A DNA stretch of 64,000 nt from Amphiura filiformis (GCF_039555335.1 NC_092629.1:4669912-4733911); one strand, 5' to 3'. Shown: positions 32,931 to 43,278, counted from the first letter of the stretch. A program made the numbers and translations. Notes: a model not told the origin generated them from the sequence alone.

Positions 32931-34793
32931 TCATTCTCTTAGAAATGAGGATGTCCCGATCTTATTACATTGACCAACTTGGCATTTCGAATCCAAGAAA
33001 GGTTTTCTTCGCCTTCCTGATATGCTGTCCACTCTGAAAAGTCGCGTTTGATGTCCTGTTACGGTGTCGAGCATGTTGTCGAATGGGAGCGGTCTTCTCT
33101 TTGAATGCAATGTTGTTGGACGACCGTGAAATAGAAATTCCATGAAAAAAAAAAGATCCTTTAAGGTTTTTCCCATATGTTTCAGACGAAAGAGCTCTTC
33201 CTGAAGCTTCATCACCTCCTCTGGTGTATGTATGTATTCGCCAGTGTTATTGGCAATTGCTCTATCCAAGATCCTCCTTTCATGTTCGTACTGGCTCTTC
33301 ATAGTTTGCATTTTGTCCAGCAGTGGGTCGTTTCTGATTTCTTTTGCCTTGTTTCTCTCCTGTTCAATGGACATGTCCAGGTAGTCTGCAACTGCGTCAT
33401 TGTAGGGTATGATAGCATTTGCTTTGAGGAATGAGCCATATTTGGCGCTTGTTTTCATGATGATTTCTTGCTCTTCCGTCAATTCTCTATTTTTGGTATC
33501 AATAGCTACTTTATAAGCCTCCTTTGTTTCTTTGGCGCTTTTCTTTTGATCGATTTGTGCTTGAACATCATCAGATAGGAATTGTGTTGCGATTACTTCA
33601 GTGCTATATGTGATGTGCATGTGCTTGGTGTAATGGTGACCACACTGCGAACAATCATTATTCCTACCTATGCATGCACAACCTTGCAACCTCGAGTCAT
33701 TTGTTGTTTCTGTTGGAATTCCACGCAGATTGCAATGGTGATGACAAATTTGCTCGTAGATCGTGTTCTGAACACGAGTTTTACCAACTTGAACATATCT
33801 GGTACAGGCGGCGTCTGCACAGACCGTTCTGGGATAGCCTAACGGTACTTGCTTCAAGTCATAGCCATCAATATTTAGATCGACTTTTAAGCTATCCATA
33901 TCTTTCTTGTACAGGTCAATTTGGGTTTTGGCCTCGATGCCACTTTGAACATTCTGTTGAATTGTCTTGGCAACTTCTGCTAAGGGTTTGCTCATAGCCA
34001 CGATGATTCTTCGAGCCTCATTCATATTTAAAGTATTCCTTACTTTGTGTGGCTTCAAGGTGCTGATGTGGTCGAAGAGGCGTTTCGTTTCTTCAACAGC
34101 CCTGTTCCAACTTTCAGCATACGTGTTTATGTCTCCTTGACTGAATATCACTCCATTCTTTAAACAAGCCAAAAAGCGAAAAGGCTCGTTGTCAAAGCAG
34201 AAGTAGTTGTATGGAGTAGCTTTAATCCCGACCTTTCTTTTGTCAAGCTCTTTATTTAAGGCAGGCAAAGTATCACCAGGTTGGTAGAATGTTGCTCGAG
34301 CGTTTGTGAAGCAGAAGACAATGTTGTCTTTGGCCGATGAATGCAGATGAGCCAAGAGCTCCTGGATACAAAAGCGGAACATCGCTGTCAGACGCGAGTT
34401 ATTCGGCTTGAGAAGTATGCACACAGCATGGATCTCTTGGTAGTAAGACAGGTATGACAGTATGTTGTCGAAGTTTTTCTTGTCTTGTTCTATACCTTCA
34501 CTGTCCCCTACTCCTGGTGTATCAATCAAGCGAATTATCTGATCACCTACATGGAAGACATAGGAACGAGGCTCTTTGGTAGCAGATTTTCCAGCTTCCA
34601 TGTTCTCGTTGGTGTCTGTATCTCCTATCAGTATCTCCTTTTCCTCTCCTTGTTGTGTGAATGTGAAACTGGATGGTATCAGAACATGGAACGCCTTAGA
34701 ATTGATAGCTTCTTGGATATCAGCGAAGTAATTGTAGTTGATAAAACCATTGATCCATGTAGATTTGCCAACTCCTGTCTCGCCGAGGATCAA
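32931..34793 (-). CDS. AIG1/GIMAP-like P-loop GTPase half of the SNTX-related gene
   Basis: The 620-codon frame opens inside a P-loop: GETGVGKST at residues 4-12 (G1). DTPGVGD at 91-97 is G3, and FTNAR at 162-166 sits where G4 (T/NKxD) is expected but lacks the Lys and Asp, so guanine specificity is uncertain. A Cys/His cluster follows at about 325-396 (CADAAC, CHHHC, CACIG, CSQCGHHYTKHMH), probably metal-binding. Residues 405-540 are a Lys/Glu-rich coiled coil, then a basic tail. The strand before the P-loop lies upstream in another frame, in register with the end of the preceding ORF across one base at a T4 run (34798-34801). So this is very likely the C-terminal half of one protein, not a separate gene starting at the nominal ATG. 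A T10 run near 33143 could also affect the tail. Probably intracellular. Confidence 0.8.
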   Translation of the reverse strand: MILGETGVGKSTWINGFINYNYFADIQEAINSKAFHVLIPSSFTFTQQGEEKEILIGDTDTNENMEAGKSATKEPRSYVFHVGDQIIRLIDTPGVGDSEGIEQDKKNFDNILSYLSYYQEIHAVCILLKPNNSRLTAMFRFCIQELLAHLHSSAKDNIVFCFTNARATFYQPGDTLPALNKELDKRKVGIKATPYNYFCFDNEPFRFLACLKNGVIFSQGDINTYAESWNRAVEETKRLFDHISTLKPHKVRNTLNMNEARRIIVAMSKPLAEVAKTIQQNVQSGIEAKTQIDLYKKDMDSLKVDLNIDGYDLKQVPLGYPRTVCADAACTRYVQVGKTRVQNTIYEQICHHHCNLRGIPTETTNDSRLQGCACIGRNNDCSQCGHHYTKHMHITYSTEVIATQFLSDDVQAQIDQKKSAKETKEAYKVAIDTKNRELTEEQEIIMKTSAKYGSFLKANAIIPYNDAVADYLDMSIEQERNKAKEIRNDPLLDKMQTMKSQYEHERRILDRAIANNTGEYIHTPEEVMKLQEELFRLKHMGKTLKDLFFFMEFLFHGRPTTLHSKRRPLPFDNMLDTVTGHQTRLFRVDSISGRRRKPFLDSKCQVGQCNKIGTSSFLRE

Positions 34794-36523
34794 TATGTTT
34801 TCTCCTGCATTGCCCTAAGCCGAGACAACTCATCAGCTAGAATATCATCTGGATACTTGACATAGTCCATGCCGTGATCCTTCTCATTGCAGCGAAAGAG
34901 TGATTTTTTGGGATCCGATTCTCCGCATTTGCAGTAAAAGAATTTGGTTTCTATGCCATATTCAACCACATGTTTGCATTTGGAACACATCCAGATGACT
35001 GGGTTACCTGTGCATTCACCATTTCCGGACAAAGCATTTGGACATCTTAGCTTGACACGTGCTCGGTTGCTTGGGCGCATTTGTCGGTAGACCGGCCTAT
35101 CAAATTTGATCAGACACATTTCTGAGTCTTGGCCTTCTTTGGCATACAGGTCCATTGATGTAAGCCTGCCGTCTAAAAACATATGAATGCTTGCCTTCTC
35201 TGTGCTAGCTGGCCAAAGATCCTCTCTTATTTCTTGGTCTACAATTATAAATTTATAGTTTCTATCATCCTGTGCATACGTCTTTTGTAGTCGCAAAAAG
35301 AACTCTTGATTCTTATCATGATTATCCTTGTCATCTTCGTTGGCAGTCTTGTAGAACACATAGACGTTTCTTCTGTCATCCAAAACTGGACTGTCTTTTC
35401 TTCCGACGTAGATGATTCCTTTGCTCTTCCATGATTTGATAGACTTTACTTTATTGAAATCCTTTTGAAATCCCCGAATTTGATCGTTGTACTTTGAGAT
35501 GAAAGATGTGACAGACAGCTCTTTACTGAGGAATGCTTCAAGAGAAGAAACGTCTTCATCCCCCGATCTTATTTTCTTCACCAACTTTTGAAGCCTTGCC
35601 TTGAAACCAGATTCTTCCACAACAAACTTCTCCAATATATCATCAATTCTAATGAGAGATCCTTCTGCGACATAGTCTGCACAGACATGTAGATCTCTAT
35701 GAATATCATAGAGCGTTTGCCTCTTCTTCGTGATTCCTTCCACGACCTGTGCACACTTCTTGATTATATCTTCATCGATTGCTCTATATTGTGTTTGAAT
35801 CTGTACTTGAAGCCTGCACATCTTGACGATGGCATCCAGTGGCATCAACATATAGGTCAACGGAACCCCCTTCCCGTTGTTAGTGCCCTTAACGAGACTT
35901 GGGAGATTTCTTGCCAATTCCACCGCACCTTCGAATGTAACCGGGAGGTCTTTGTCAGGAGCTGAAACATCTGCTTTGCATTTGAAGGTGAACTTTTTGT
36001 GGGTTTCCTTGTTTTTATCATCATATGCTGCTTTAGCAGACCCTTTGACATCTATTAGCCCTTTCAGCTTTTCAAGCTCAGCACTCAGAGCTCCTTTGAC
36101 TTTGGTGATATCTTCATCTTCTTCGTTTTCGTATTCACAGGTAACCGAGCAAACTGCTCCCCAATCAATGGCAACAACAACATGAGTTGCATTGACGGAC
36201 TGTCCATTCGAAGGTGACAGAATTTCAATGTCTATCTTATCCTTATTCTGGCGAAGCATGATCTCCTCATTGACGGTTCTCAACTTGTAAAGTAGACTCA
36301 TACTTTGGGCCCTAGCGCTTTTTCTTTCCTCCCCAAGATATGCCCCTGATCCGCTCAACTTGACGAGGCCTGCCAACAAACTCACCTGAAGCTCTGCCTC
36401 TACTTCAAGTTTGTTGAACTTCTCCTGTACGCTGTCTGTCAATACAAGTTCTATTGAAGTATTCCCAAGATCCATGGTGTCGATCGCTTCGTCTCCCAGC
36501 TTTGAGCCAAACAGAGTATCACC
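34790..36523 (-). CDS. SNTX-related (MACPF-like, helical, thioredoxin-like, Cys cluster) half, exon 2
   Basis: The exon starts after a strong acceptor (TTTTTCAG, 36524 side) and joins exon 1 in phase 0. The frame runs 577 codons to the TGA overlapping the GTPase frame. Counting from the internal ATG at 36475: residues 1-215 resemble the SNTX-type MACPF/CDC-like N-terminus (alternating strands, VVVAIDWGAVCSVTCEYE; end motif VPLTYMLMPL). 216-335 are helical, like the FAT-type region. 350-460 resemble the SNTX thioredoxin fold without a redox CxxC. 478-529 hold Cys at 478, 488, 497, 500, 515, 517 and 529 (a ribbon-like cluster). Stonustoxin is the named family member, but SNTX-like regions are widespread in non-venom proteins (established). 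Nothing here implies a venom: there is no signal peptide and no PRY-SPRY. Alternative: a two-gene overlap, less likely. Confidence 0.78.
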   Translation of the reverse strand, partial: GDTLFGSKLGDEAIDTMDLGNTSIELVLTDSVQEKFNKLEVEAELQVSLLAGLVKLSGSGAYLGEERKSARAQSMSLLYKLRTVNEEIMLRQNKDKIDIEILSPSNGQSVNATHVVVAIDWGAVCSVTCEYENEEDEDITKVKGALSAELEKLKGLIDVKGSAKAAYDDKNKETHKKFTFKCKADVSAPDKDLPVTFEGAVELARNLPSLVKGTNNGKGVPLTYMLMPLDAIVKMCRLQVQIQTQYRAIDEDIIKKCAQVVEGITKKRQTLYDIHRDLHVCADYVAEGSLIRIDDILEKFVVEESGFKARLQKLVKKIRSGDEDVSSLEAFLSKELSVTSFISKYNDQIRGFQKDFNKVKSIKSWKSKGIIYVGRKDSPVLDDRRNVYVFYKTANEDDKDNHDKNQEFFLRLQKTYAQDDRNYKFIIVDQEIREDLWPASTEKASIHMFLDGRLTSMDLYAKEGQDSEMCLIKFDRPVYRQMRPSNRARVKLRCPNALSGNGECTGNPVIWMCSKCKHVVEYGIETKFFYCKCGESDPKKSLFRCNEKDHGMDYVKYPDDILADELSRLRAMQEKTY

Positions 36524-38263
36524 CTGAAAAACAAATCAATGCATGATATAATTGCTGGTATACTTGATTCTCATGATATACACCAACATCTAATTACTAT
36601 AGTCCTGACATCGATCATCGATGCACAAGGGTTGATCTAGACAGCGTGGTCTTTGTAAAATCATTTTGGTGGTGTGTGAGCACAAGTATTCATTCAAAAC
36701 CGAATCAGGGTCAGTTGTCTGAGGGGACAGAGATAAAACAATTCCCGGTGGATATCATTTTGGTGAAGCGCTAAATTCTTTTTTAAAACTGTGCATTATT
36801 TTAGCTTATTTTAGGCCATAACTAAGGTGATTTTTATGTTTACTAGGCCAAATTTTAATTGTACACTATTTTTGGCCAAAGGTAAATTTTGTGCGGGCAT
36901 TGTTTGGGGGGGGGGGGGAGGGGGATTAGGGGATTTCTTGGTGTAGAAATAGTAAGTTGAACATAAACTTCCAGCTCATAAAACTCTCTTTTTCGGGCTG
37001 GAAAGGTTTTAGTTAATTTATAATGTGTGGCCAATATTATTTTTTGGCAAAAACAATGATTGTCTTTCTATTGATCCATTCCCTGAGGCTGATCAAACCC
37101 TTTAAGCTACGCCCCAGGAGATGATGTCTACCGATTGTATGCCAAGGGACGCACCATTGGATATCAAGGGAGTGGGCTGGTACTTTTTGAAAACAAAATT
37201 GTCGCGCCATCTGAAGAAAAAAAAAAAAGAATTGCTCCACCTCATAAAAAAAAAAGCTCCACCTCGGACCAGAAAAAAAAAAAAATTTTATGTCAAGGGT
37301 GAAAATTCGCGCGAATTTGCTCATTTTGGGGGGGATTTTTTCATCAAGAATATTTATTTTAGCTTCGAACCTGGGCCTCATGGAAGAACAGAGGATACCT
37401 TAAAACATCCACTGAATGAGTAACCCAGGCAAAAGAAGAAATAAAACAAACAAACAAACAAACAAATTTTGTGCGCATTTGTTTGTGAATAGTTATTCTG
37501 TGAGTCTATGAGTGAAAACACTTGATTCACTCTACTTCACAGATTTTTACCAAATTCCAACCCAATGTCAATAGAAATCTGTCCCACATGCCTGGGCCAC
37601 ATGACTGATTGAGAGCATAGGCGTAGATCCCGGGGGATGGGGAATAAATCCCCCAATATTTGCTAGGGGGTGGTCCGTACAATTATGATATAAAATTGGA
37701 TCGGTTGAGCCCATATTTATTGGTCGAGCTATGAGTTTTAAAATATTGGACGAGACGTAGTCGAGTCCAATATTTTACAACTCATAGCGAGACCAATAAA
37801 TATTGCGCGTAAAGCATCCAATTTATCATTATTATGTTTTGGATCCAATATTATCACAACTTGGATCCATCAAAACATAATAATCCCCAATGTTGACGCC
37901 CATATGGGTTTCTGACAAAATTAACCTAAAACCCAATTTTGCGCGCTTTGCGCGAATTTATTCCACGTTCACCCAATCATGAACCATAGGCTAATGAGTG
38001 TAAAATACCAAATTTTTGCGCGCTAAATATGTATAATACCGGTTGTCTTTTCCCACAAAATTTTTATTCTCCCCCCCCCTCCCGAACAAGAAAGCTGGCT
38101 TCGCCCCTGACGTTAACTCATTTAACATAAAAAAATAATGATGTTTTTGTGGCACTCGAAATTAAGGTGCTACAAAACGTTAAAATTATTAAAAATACGG
38201 ACAAAATTTTACAACTCTAAAAATAAATTGATGAAAATTATAGAACTTTATTAATTTTCTTAC
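36524..38263 (-). other. 1.74-kb intron of the SNTX-related gene
   Basis: Bounded by GTAAG and TTTTTCAG. It holds a G12 run near 36907, A-rich and T-rich tracts (37217-37290), an (AAAC)n tract at 37445-37466, and a fragment (37617-37700) matching in opposite orientation the 'gggatctacgcc' region of the transposon copies at 27.4 and 29.7 kb. It also has an inverted repeat at 37685-37834 with TTTATTGGTCGAGCTATGAG and its complement, then GCGCGCTTTGCGCGAA text. All are transposon debris, no coding content. Confidence 0.7.
37685..37834. repeat. Inverted repeat inside the intron
   Basis: Nested complementary pairs, outermost to innermost: ATAAAATTGGAT/ATCCAATTTAT, ATTTATTGGTC/GACCAATAAAT, CTATGAGTT/AACTCATAG and AAAATATTGGAC/GTCCAATATTTT. 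The stem is about 60 bp with small interruptions around a GAGACGTAGTC loop. Confidence 0.7.
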
Positions 38264-38350
38264 CAGAAAACTTTCTGTTCTTATATCATAGAGAGCTCCA
38301 ATCTTGGCCACTCTGCCTAGCGCAGCCCTCTGTATCACAGACTGAAACAT
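38264..38350 (-). CDS. First coding exon of the SNTX-related gene
   Basis: ATG at 38350, 29 codons, ending at a GTAAG donor (38259-38263) in phase 0, matching the phase of exon 2 at 36523. It encodes ALGRVAKIGALYDIRTESF, which is the hallmark N-terminal block of SNTX-type proteins (ALGR..xLGxLYDxRxD in the family). This exon is too short to stand out as an ORF. No signal peptide precedes it, so a cytosolic product is expected. Confidence 0.8.
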
Positions 38351-38490
38351 GATTGCAGCGTAGGCTAAATCCTTCGTCGTCTACAAACTACGCATGTATA
38401 TCGGGTGATGCTTCAACCCAGAAAGTTGACGAATGATGGCGTCCCTCTGGCTCAGTCTAGATTACCGAGTAGACGAAGGTCTTCAGATTC
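38351..38490 (-). other. 5' untranslated part of the first coding exon
   Basis: On the minus strand TTTTATTTTTCAG ends at 38491, a good acceptor, and is followed by about 140 nt with stops in the coding frame before the ATG at 38350. So there should be at least one more upstream non-coding exon, not located; the 38.5-45 kb region is repeats. Confidence 0.5.
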
Positions 38491-38539
38491 CTGAAAAATA
38501 AAATTAGAAACTAGATATATTGCATCCTTAGTAAGGCTG

Positions 38540-38848
38540 CGAAGTCTAGCCGTGACCTTGAAATGACATCTGATGACCTTGAAATGACCTTCACCACATT
38601 TTGCATCATATCCACATAACATATACTAATTTTCATTCAAATTGAATAAACTTTGTAATTTGACCCCTTTTGACCTTTAGTTGACCTCTGGTGACCTTGA
38701 AATTACCTCCAATATATTTTGAATCATATCAAGATCACATATACTAATTTTCATCTAAATTGGACAAATATTAGAATTTGACCCCTTTTGACCTTTCGTT
38801 GACCTCTGGTGACCTTGAAATGACCTCCAATATATTTTGAATCATATC
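38540..38848. repeat. About 120-bp satellite interrupted by a transposon
   Basis: Two and a half units of TTGACCTCTGGTGACCTTGA, AATGACCTCCAATATATTTTG and AATCATATCAAGATCACATA, then CTAATTTTCATCTAAATTGG. The interrupted unit resumes at 41724 with TCAAGATCACATATACTAAT, so the satellite once ran on into the 41.7-44.8 kb array. Confidence 0.85.
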
Positions 38849-41723
38849 CCCAGTAAACACCGATACGTCGGGCCTACGTTGGCAATGGGTTGGACATGGC
38901 GGGAACACGTCGGAGTCGCCCTTGCTTCATCGGAACGGCGTCGGGCCTACGGAAGTGTAACGACGTCTTCTTCAGATAGTTGGAAGGACGTCGGGCCAAC
39001 AACAGTCAGCCGGCGTCTTTCATGCATAGTCGAAAAAAAGTTGGGCCTACGACCAAGTAACGACGTCTTTTATGGGTAGTCGGTAAAACGTTGGTCAAAC
39101 GACCGTGAACCGTATATAGGGCCTACGTATAGGACGATCTTTAGGCCTAGGCATAACTTAAGCTGCAAAATTGGCGGTTTAAATTTTCTTTACCTGGAAT
39201 GGGGGTAGGCCTATTAATTAATTCATAGCCCCCCCCCCCTCCCCCGGCAATGGCTCATCTTAGGCCTATACCTGTTCTGTATATTACCTGGTCAAAAGTG
39301 CTATACTAATAATGTGTTGAAAAATGTTAAAACTCACGTCACTCTTAATAATAGGACCTAAACATGAACGCAAAACTAAAAGATTTACCCAAAAATAAAT
39401 AGGCACATGGCTACTAGCAATATTATATTCTCGATGTTAGAGTTGAAATGATGACCCAGGCATAGGCTAGCTATTATCATGACGATGTTTGTTTTGAAAT
39501 GAGTAGGCAGCTCACGGGTGATGAGACTATACAAAGCCGTTATAACATATGAACTGATCTTAACCCCTGTTGGAAGTGAACTTTTGGCCTCCGTTGCCGC
39601 GGTCCACATGTACAGCACGCTACGTAGAATTATGTACATCAGCAGGGGCGTAGCCAAACCTCTTTGCCAGGGTGGGCAAGGCTCCAAAAGTTTCCCCAAT
39701 TTAATAAATAAATAGAGCGAAGCGACAACTGGCGTGGGGTCCAGGGGGCCGCTTTAGGGCCCTTGGTGGGGGGGGGGTCCAGGGGGCGAAGCCCCCGGAA
39801 GTTCAGGGGTTTTGGGCATTTTTATACCATGAGGAGAAGCCTCCTTGCATACATTTGTAACGTTTTTATGTGAAAATTTTGCCATGGAAAAAATGTAGTT
39901 TTGTTTTTAGAATTATCTGAAAGGAAACAAAATTGAATTTACGATGTAAGAACAATACAATAAAACAATATTATTGATATTCTTGAGTTATTTTAACAAG
40001 TTGTTACATTCACTATTACATTCCCTTAAATTATTTCCCCCTTCTCCCCTTCGTTCTCTTTCCTTCTTCTTTACATTCTTCAATTTCTTCCCCTTTCTCT
40101 CATTCCTTCCCCCTTCCATTAAATTACTTTCCAATTACTTCCCCTTTATGTTCCTAAGTTTCCATTCTTTCTCTTTCCGTCTTCTTCATATTCTTCAATT
40201 TCTTCTCCTTTGTCTAATTCCTTCCCCCCTTACATTACACTCACTTTAATTCCTTCCCCTCAAATCACTTCCTTAAATTCCCTGTCCTTCTTCATATTTT
40301 TCAATTTCTTCCCTTTCTTACACTCCTTCCCCCTGTGCATGAATTGCTTCCCCACAATAAACATGCAAGTACATGTTGTTTTTTTTTTTTTTCGTTCCCC
40401 TTTCCCTATTCCTTCCCCCATCCCTCTTAGGCTTCCCTTTTGTTTTTTTTAATTTCCCTCTTTTTTATTTATTCAGGTTTCCTCTCTGTTGCTTTTCCTT
40501 CCCTCTTGACCCTTTCTTTCCCCATTCCCTTTTTCTTTTTTCCTTCTTTCCTTTCTTTTTCTCTTCTTCCCTTTCTTTTCCCCTTCTTTTTCCCTTCTTT
40601 CCTTTTTTCTTTCCCCTTTCCTTTCTCTTTTTTTCCCTTCTCGCTCCAAAATTTCCCCCCAGATTTTTCCAGGGTGGGCGAGCCGCCCACCCTGCCCACC
40701 CCTAGCTACGCCACTGTACATCAGTGCGTGGCAGTTGAAATTCAAATGGCACTAAGAGACAAGCGCTGTATAGGCCTATCGTTAATATTTTTTGGAAGTT
40801 ATGGATAATATTATATCTTTTGAGCTGCACATAATTTACTGTTTATATGATAGCTGCTCGTATTCATTGAAGAGTGATGAGTGTTGTCTAGTCGCCGAGC
40901 GGGCTTTGACAAGCACGTGCGTAGAAGGAGCTTAGGCCTATGCAGGTTCAAGTAAGTATTTTCTAAATATTTTTCTTCCAATTTGAATTTGTAACGTGTA
41001 AACCTATTAAAATGCATCAAATTTACTCATGTTTAATCAGTTAGGGCCTAATGTATTGCTATATTAGATCTTTTTTAAATCTCGAAACAGGTATAGGCAC
41101 ATATGTTTACTGATGTTTGAGAAAGAAAACGGTCAACATAAACATGTTTAACCACGGGGTCATACATTTACTACATGATGTAGTTTACTTTATCATGGTC
41201 GGTGTATGACTACGTCATGGTTTTATGTGTTTACAACTAGGATTCTCCTCTACGATGCCTTCTCAACTTCCGTTGCCGTACTTTACGAAGTCGGACCATT
41301 TTGGTATACCATCAGCAGGACCGTTGGCAAAAAGTGTAAGTAAAACCAACGTACTTTTTATGTTTTTATACCATCGGCACTAGCGTAGGAAAAGAGTTGG
41401 CCGTAAAACAATCCAACGTACTTTTCTCGTCGGCATAAGTAAGGCAAAATTGGCCCTAAGTCGGAACGACATCCTTTTCAAGTAGCTTCAAGTCGACATG
41501 AAATCGGCAAAAAGTTGGTCCCACGTCAGGACAACCCTTTTAAACATCGGAATAAAATCGGCATGACAGTAGGCAAAACGACGGCCCAGCGTTGGAACAA
41601 CGTCTTTTACGTGTCGACGGCAGGATGCACCCCCGATGAGCACCCGACACGAATCCCGACGTCCGGTCGACTTTGCTAGCTCCTTATATCCGACGTCGGA
41701 CCGACGTCCGTGTGTTATCTGGG
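38849..41723. mobile_element. 2.88-kb TIR element with CGACGT-rich ends, 2-bp duplication
   Basis: Left end CCCAGTAAACACCGATACGTCGG; right-end complement CCCAGATAACACACGGACGTCGG. The break in the flanking satellite unit (ATATC | TCAAGATC against ATATCAAGATC intact at about 38735) shows a TC duplication. Both subterminal zones (38860-39100 and 41280-41710) are full of CGACGT, TCGGGCC and GTCGGAC motifs, likely transposase-binding arrays. No transposase frame. Contains a nested hAT-type element at 39643-40716. The CCCAGxAAACAC end is shared with the MITE at 56061. Confidence 0.85.
39643..40716. mobile_element. 1.07-kb hAT-type element with an exact 8-bp duplication
   Basis: Ends CAGGGGCGTAGCC and GCTACGCCACTG, flanked by TACATCAG at 39635-39642 and 40717-40724. 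The left part has GAGCGAAGCGACAACTGG, GGGGTCCAGGGG and GGGGGCGAAGCCCCCGG. The right 650 bp (about 40020-40660) is almost purely pyrimidine. This is the same architecture as the copies at 26300-31006, so the duplication here assigns that family to hAT. The long Phe/Ser/Leu plus frames and Lys/Glu minus frames are artefacts of the pyrimidine tract. Confidence 0.9.
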
Positions 41724-43247
41724 TCAAGATCACATATACTAATTTTCATTTAAATCGGACAACCTTTAGAAGATTACCCCGGGTGACCCCAAAACAGACC
41801 CCTCCTCCATGTTTAAGCCAAATCTGATTACAATCGTATATGAACATAATGCTAGAGCCCTTTTGGCATTATTCTGATGATCACAGCACGTAATATGCAG
41901 AAAATATTGAATTTTAAAGTGATTTTCAGTAATCAACCATTTTTGTCCCCTGTTTGACCTTGAACTCAAAATCTGTGAGGACCCCATAGACACCAACTAA
42001 TTTCAATGCATATGTGTCAGTCGCATCTCTGTACCATAGAATCTGTAGGAAAAGAAGCATTTTGAAGGTATTTGGTTATGTGCCGGAAATACCCCTTAAT
42101 GACCTTTTGACCCCAAATCTGTGAGGACCCCATAGGCCCCGGCTATAGCCAAGGTAAATGTCCAAATCTCGATACTCTACCATGTAATCTGTAGGAGAAG
42201 AAGCATTTTTGGTAAAAATCACATTTTTACCCAAAATTACTCATGCATGACGTTTGACCCCAAATGGGTCATGTCAAATGTAAAGGCCGGGGTAGTGGAG
42301 CTTGTGCCCAAGTTTGGTCATAATCGGTCAAATAATAAAGGAGCTAGAGCAAATTATGTTAAATGTTGACAGAAGAAGAAGAAGAACTAGTGGCAAATGG
42401 TGGTCATAGACCACAAACCTAGCTGGGGCGTGTTGGTGTTGTGGAGGTATTTGACCCCTGCAAAATGTTCCAAAAATATTCCCCTGGTCATGAGGTTTGT
42501 TGTCACCGAGTTTGAGTCCCGTATTCCTTACAGATATCCAAAAAATACATTTATAAGATTTGACCTCTGCGTGACCTTTGACCTGACCCTGCAAAATGTT
42601 CCCCTGATCATGAGATTTGTTGTCACAGAGTTTGGGCCACATACCCCCTACAGATATCCAGAAAATGAAATTATAAGATTTGACCCCAGATAACCTTTGA
42701 CCTGACCCCTGCAAAGTGTTCCAAAATGTCCCCCTGATCATTAAGTTTGTTGTCACCAAGGCTGAGCCCCGTACCCCTTACAGATGTCCAGGAAATTCAT
42801 TTCTAAAATTTGACCTCTGCATGACCTTTGACCTGACCCGTGCAAATTGTTCCCTGGTCATGAGATTTGTTGTCACTGAGTTTGAGCCCCATACCCCTTA
42901 CAGATGTCCGGATAATGCAATTGTAAGATTTTGCCCCTTTAATGACCTTTGACCCCAATTCTGTAAGCAAGTTCTAGGCGTGGGGTATAGCCGATGCATA
43001 TATGCAAATGACATCATTGTACTATATAATATGTGGCAGGAGAAGCATTTTGAAGGTATTTGGTTAAATACAGGAAATGCCCCTTAATGACTATTTACCC
43101 CAATTCTGTTTAGACCCTATGGGCACTGGATATAGCCGATACATATGTGCAAGTTACGTAACTGTAGGGTGTAACATGTAGGAGGAGAAGCATTTTGAAA
43201 CTTATTGCCAGAAAGAAGAAAGAAGAAAGATCGGATAGCATTACAGT
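41724..43247. repeat. Satellite array, 120-125-bp units
   Basis: Units contain TGACCTTTGACCTGACCC, TGCAAAATGTTCCCCTGGTC, ATGAGATTTGTTGTCACCGA, GTTTGAGCC..GTACCCCTTACAGATATCCA and AAATTATAAGATTTGACC. Clear tandem units lie at 42450-42960. The flanks are looser units with GTGAGGACCCCATAG and GGAGAAGCATTTTGAAGGTA. Plus-strand frames of 78-98 codons here are repeat artefacts. Confidence 0.85.
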
Positions 43248-43278
43248 ACCTAGCTGGGGGTGTAAACCCCCCAGCTAG

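Noticed and set aside
33177-36185. Plus-strand ORFs of 85-126 codons across the SNTX-GTPase gene
   Set aside because: Shadows of the minus-strand coding frames. The minus reading has clear motifs and splice sites.
32931-38490. Reading the SNTX-related gene as a venom toxin
   Set aside because: No signal peptide, no PRY-SPRY domain, and a GTPase module instead. SNTX-like regions are common in non-venom proteins, so a cytosolic role is more likely.
40210-40808. Phe/Ser/Leu-rich plus ORFs and Lys/Glu-rich minus ORFs
   Set aside because: They come from the pyrimidine tract of a hAT-type element; the same holds for 28547-28919 and 30778-31129.
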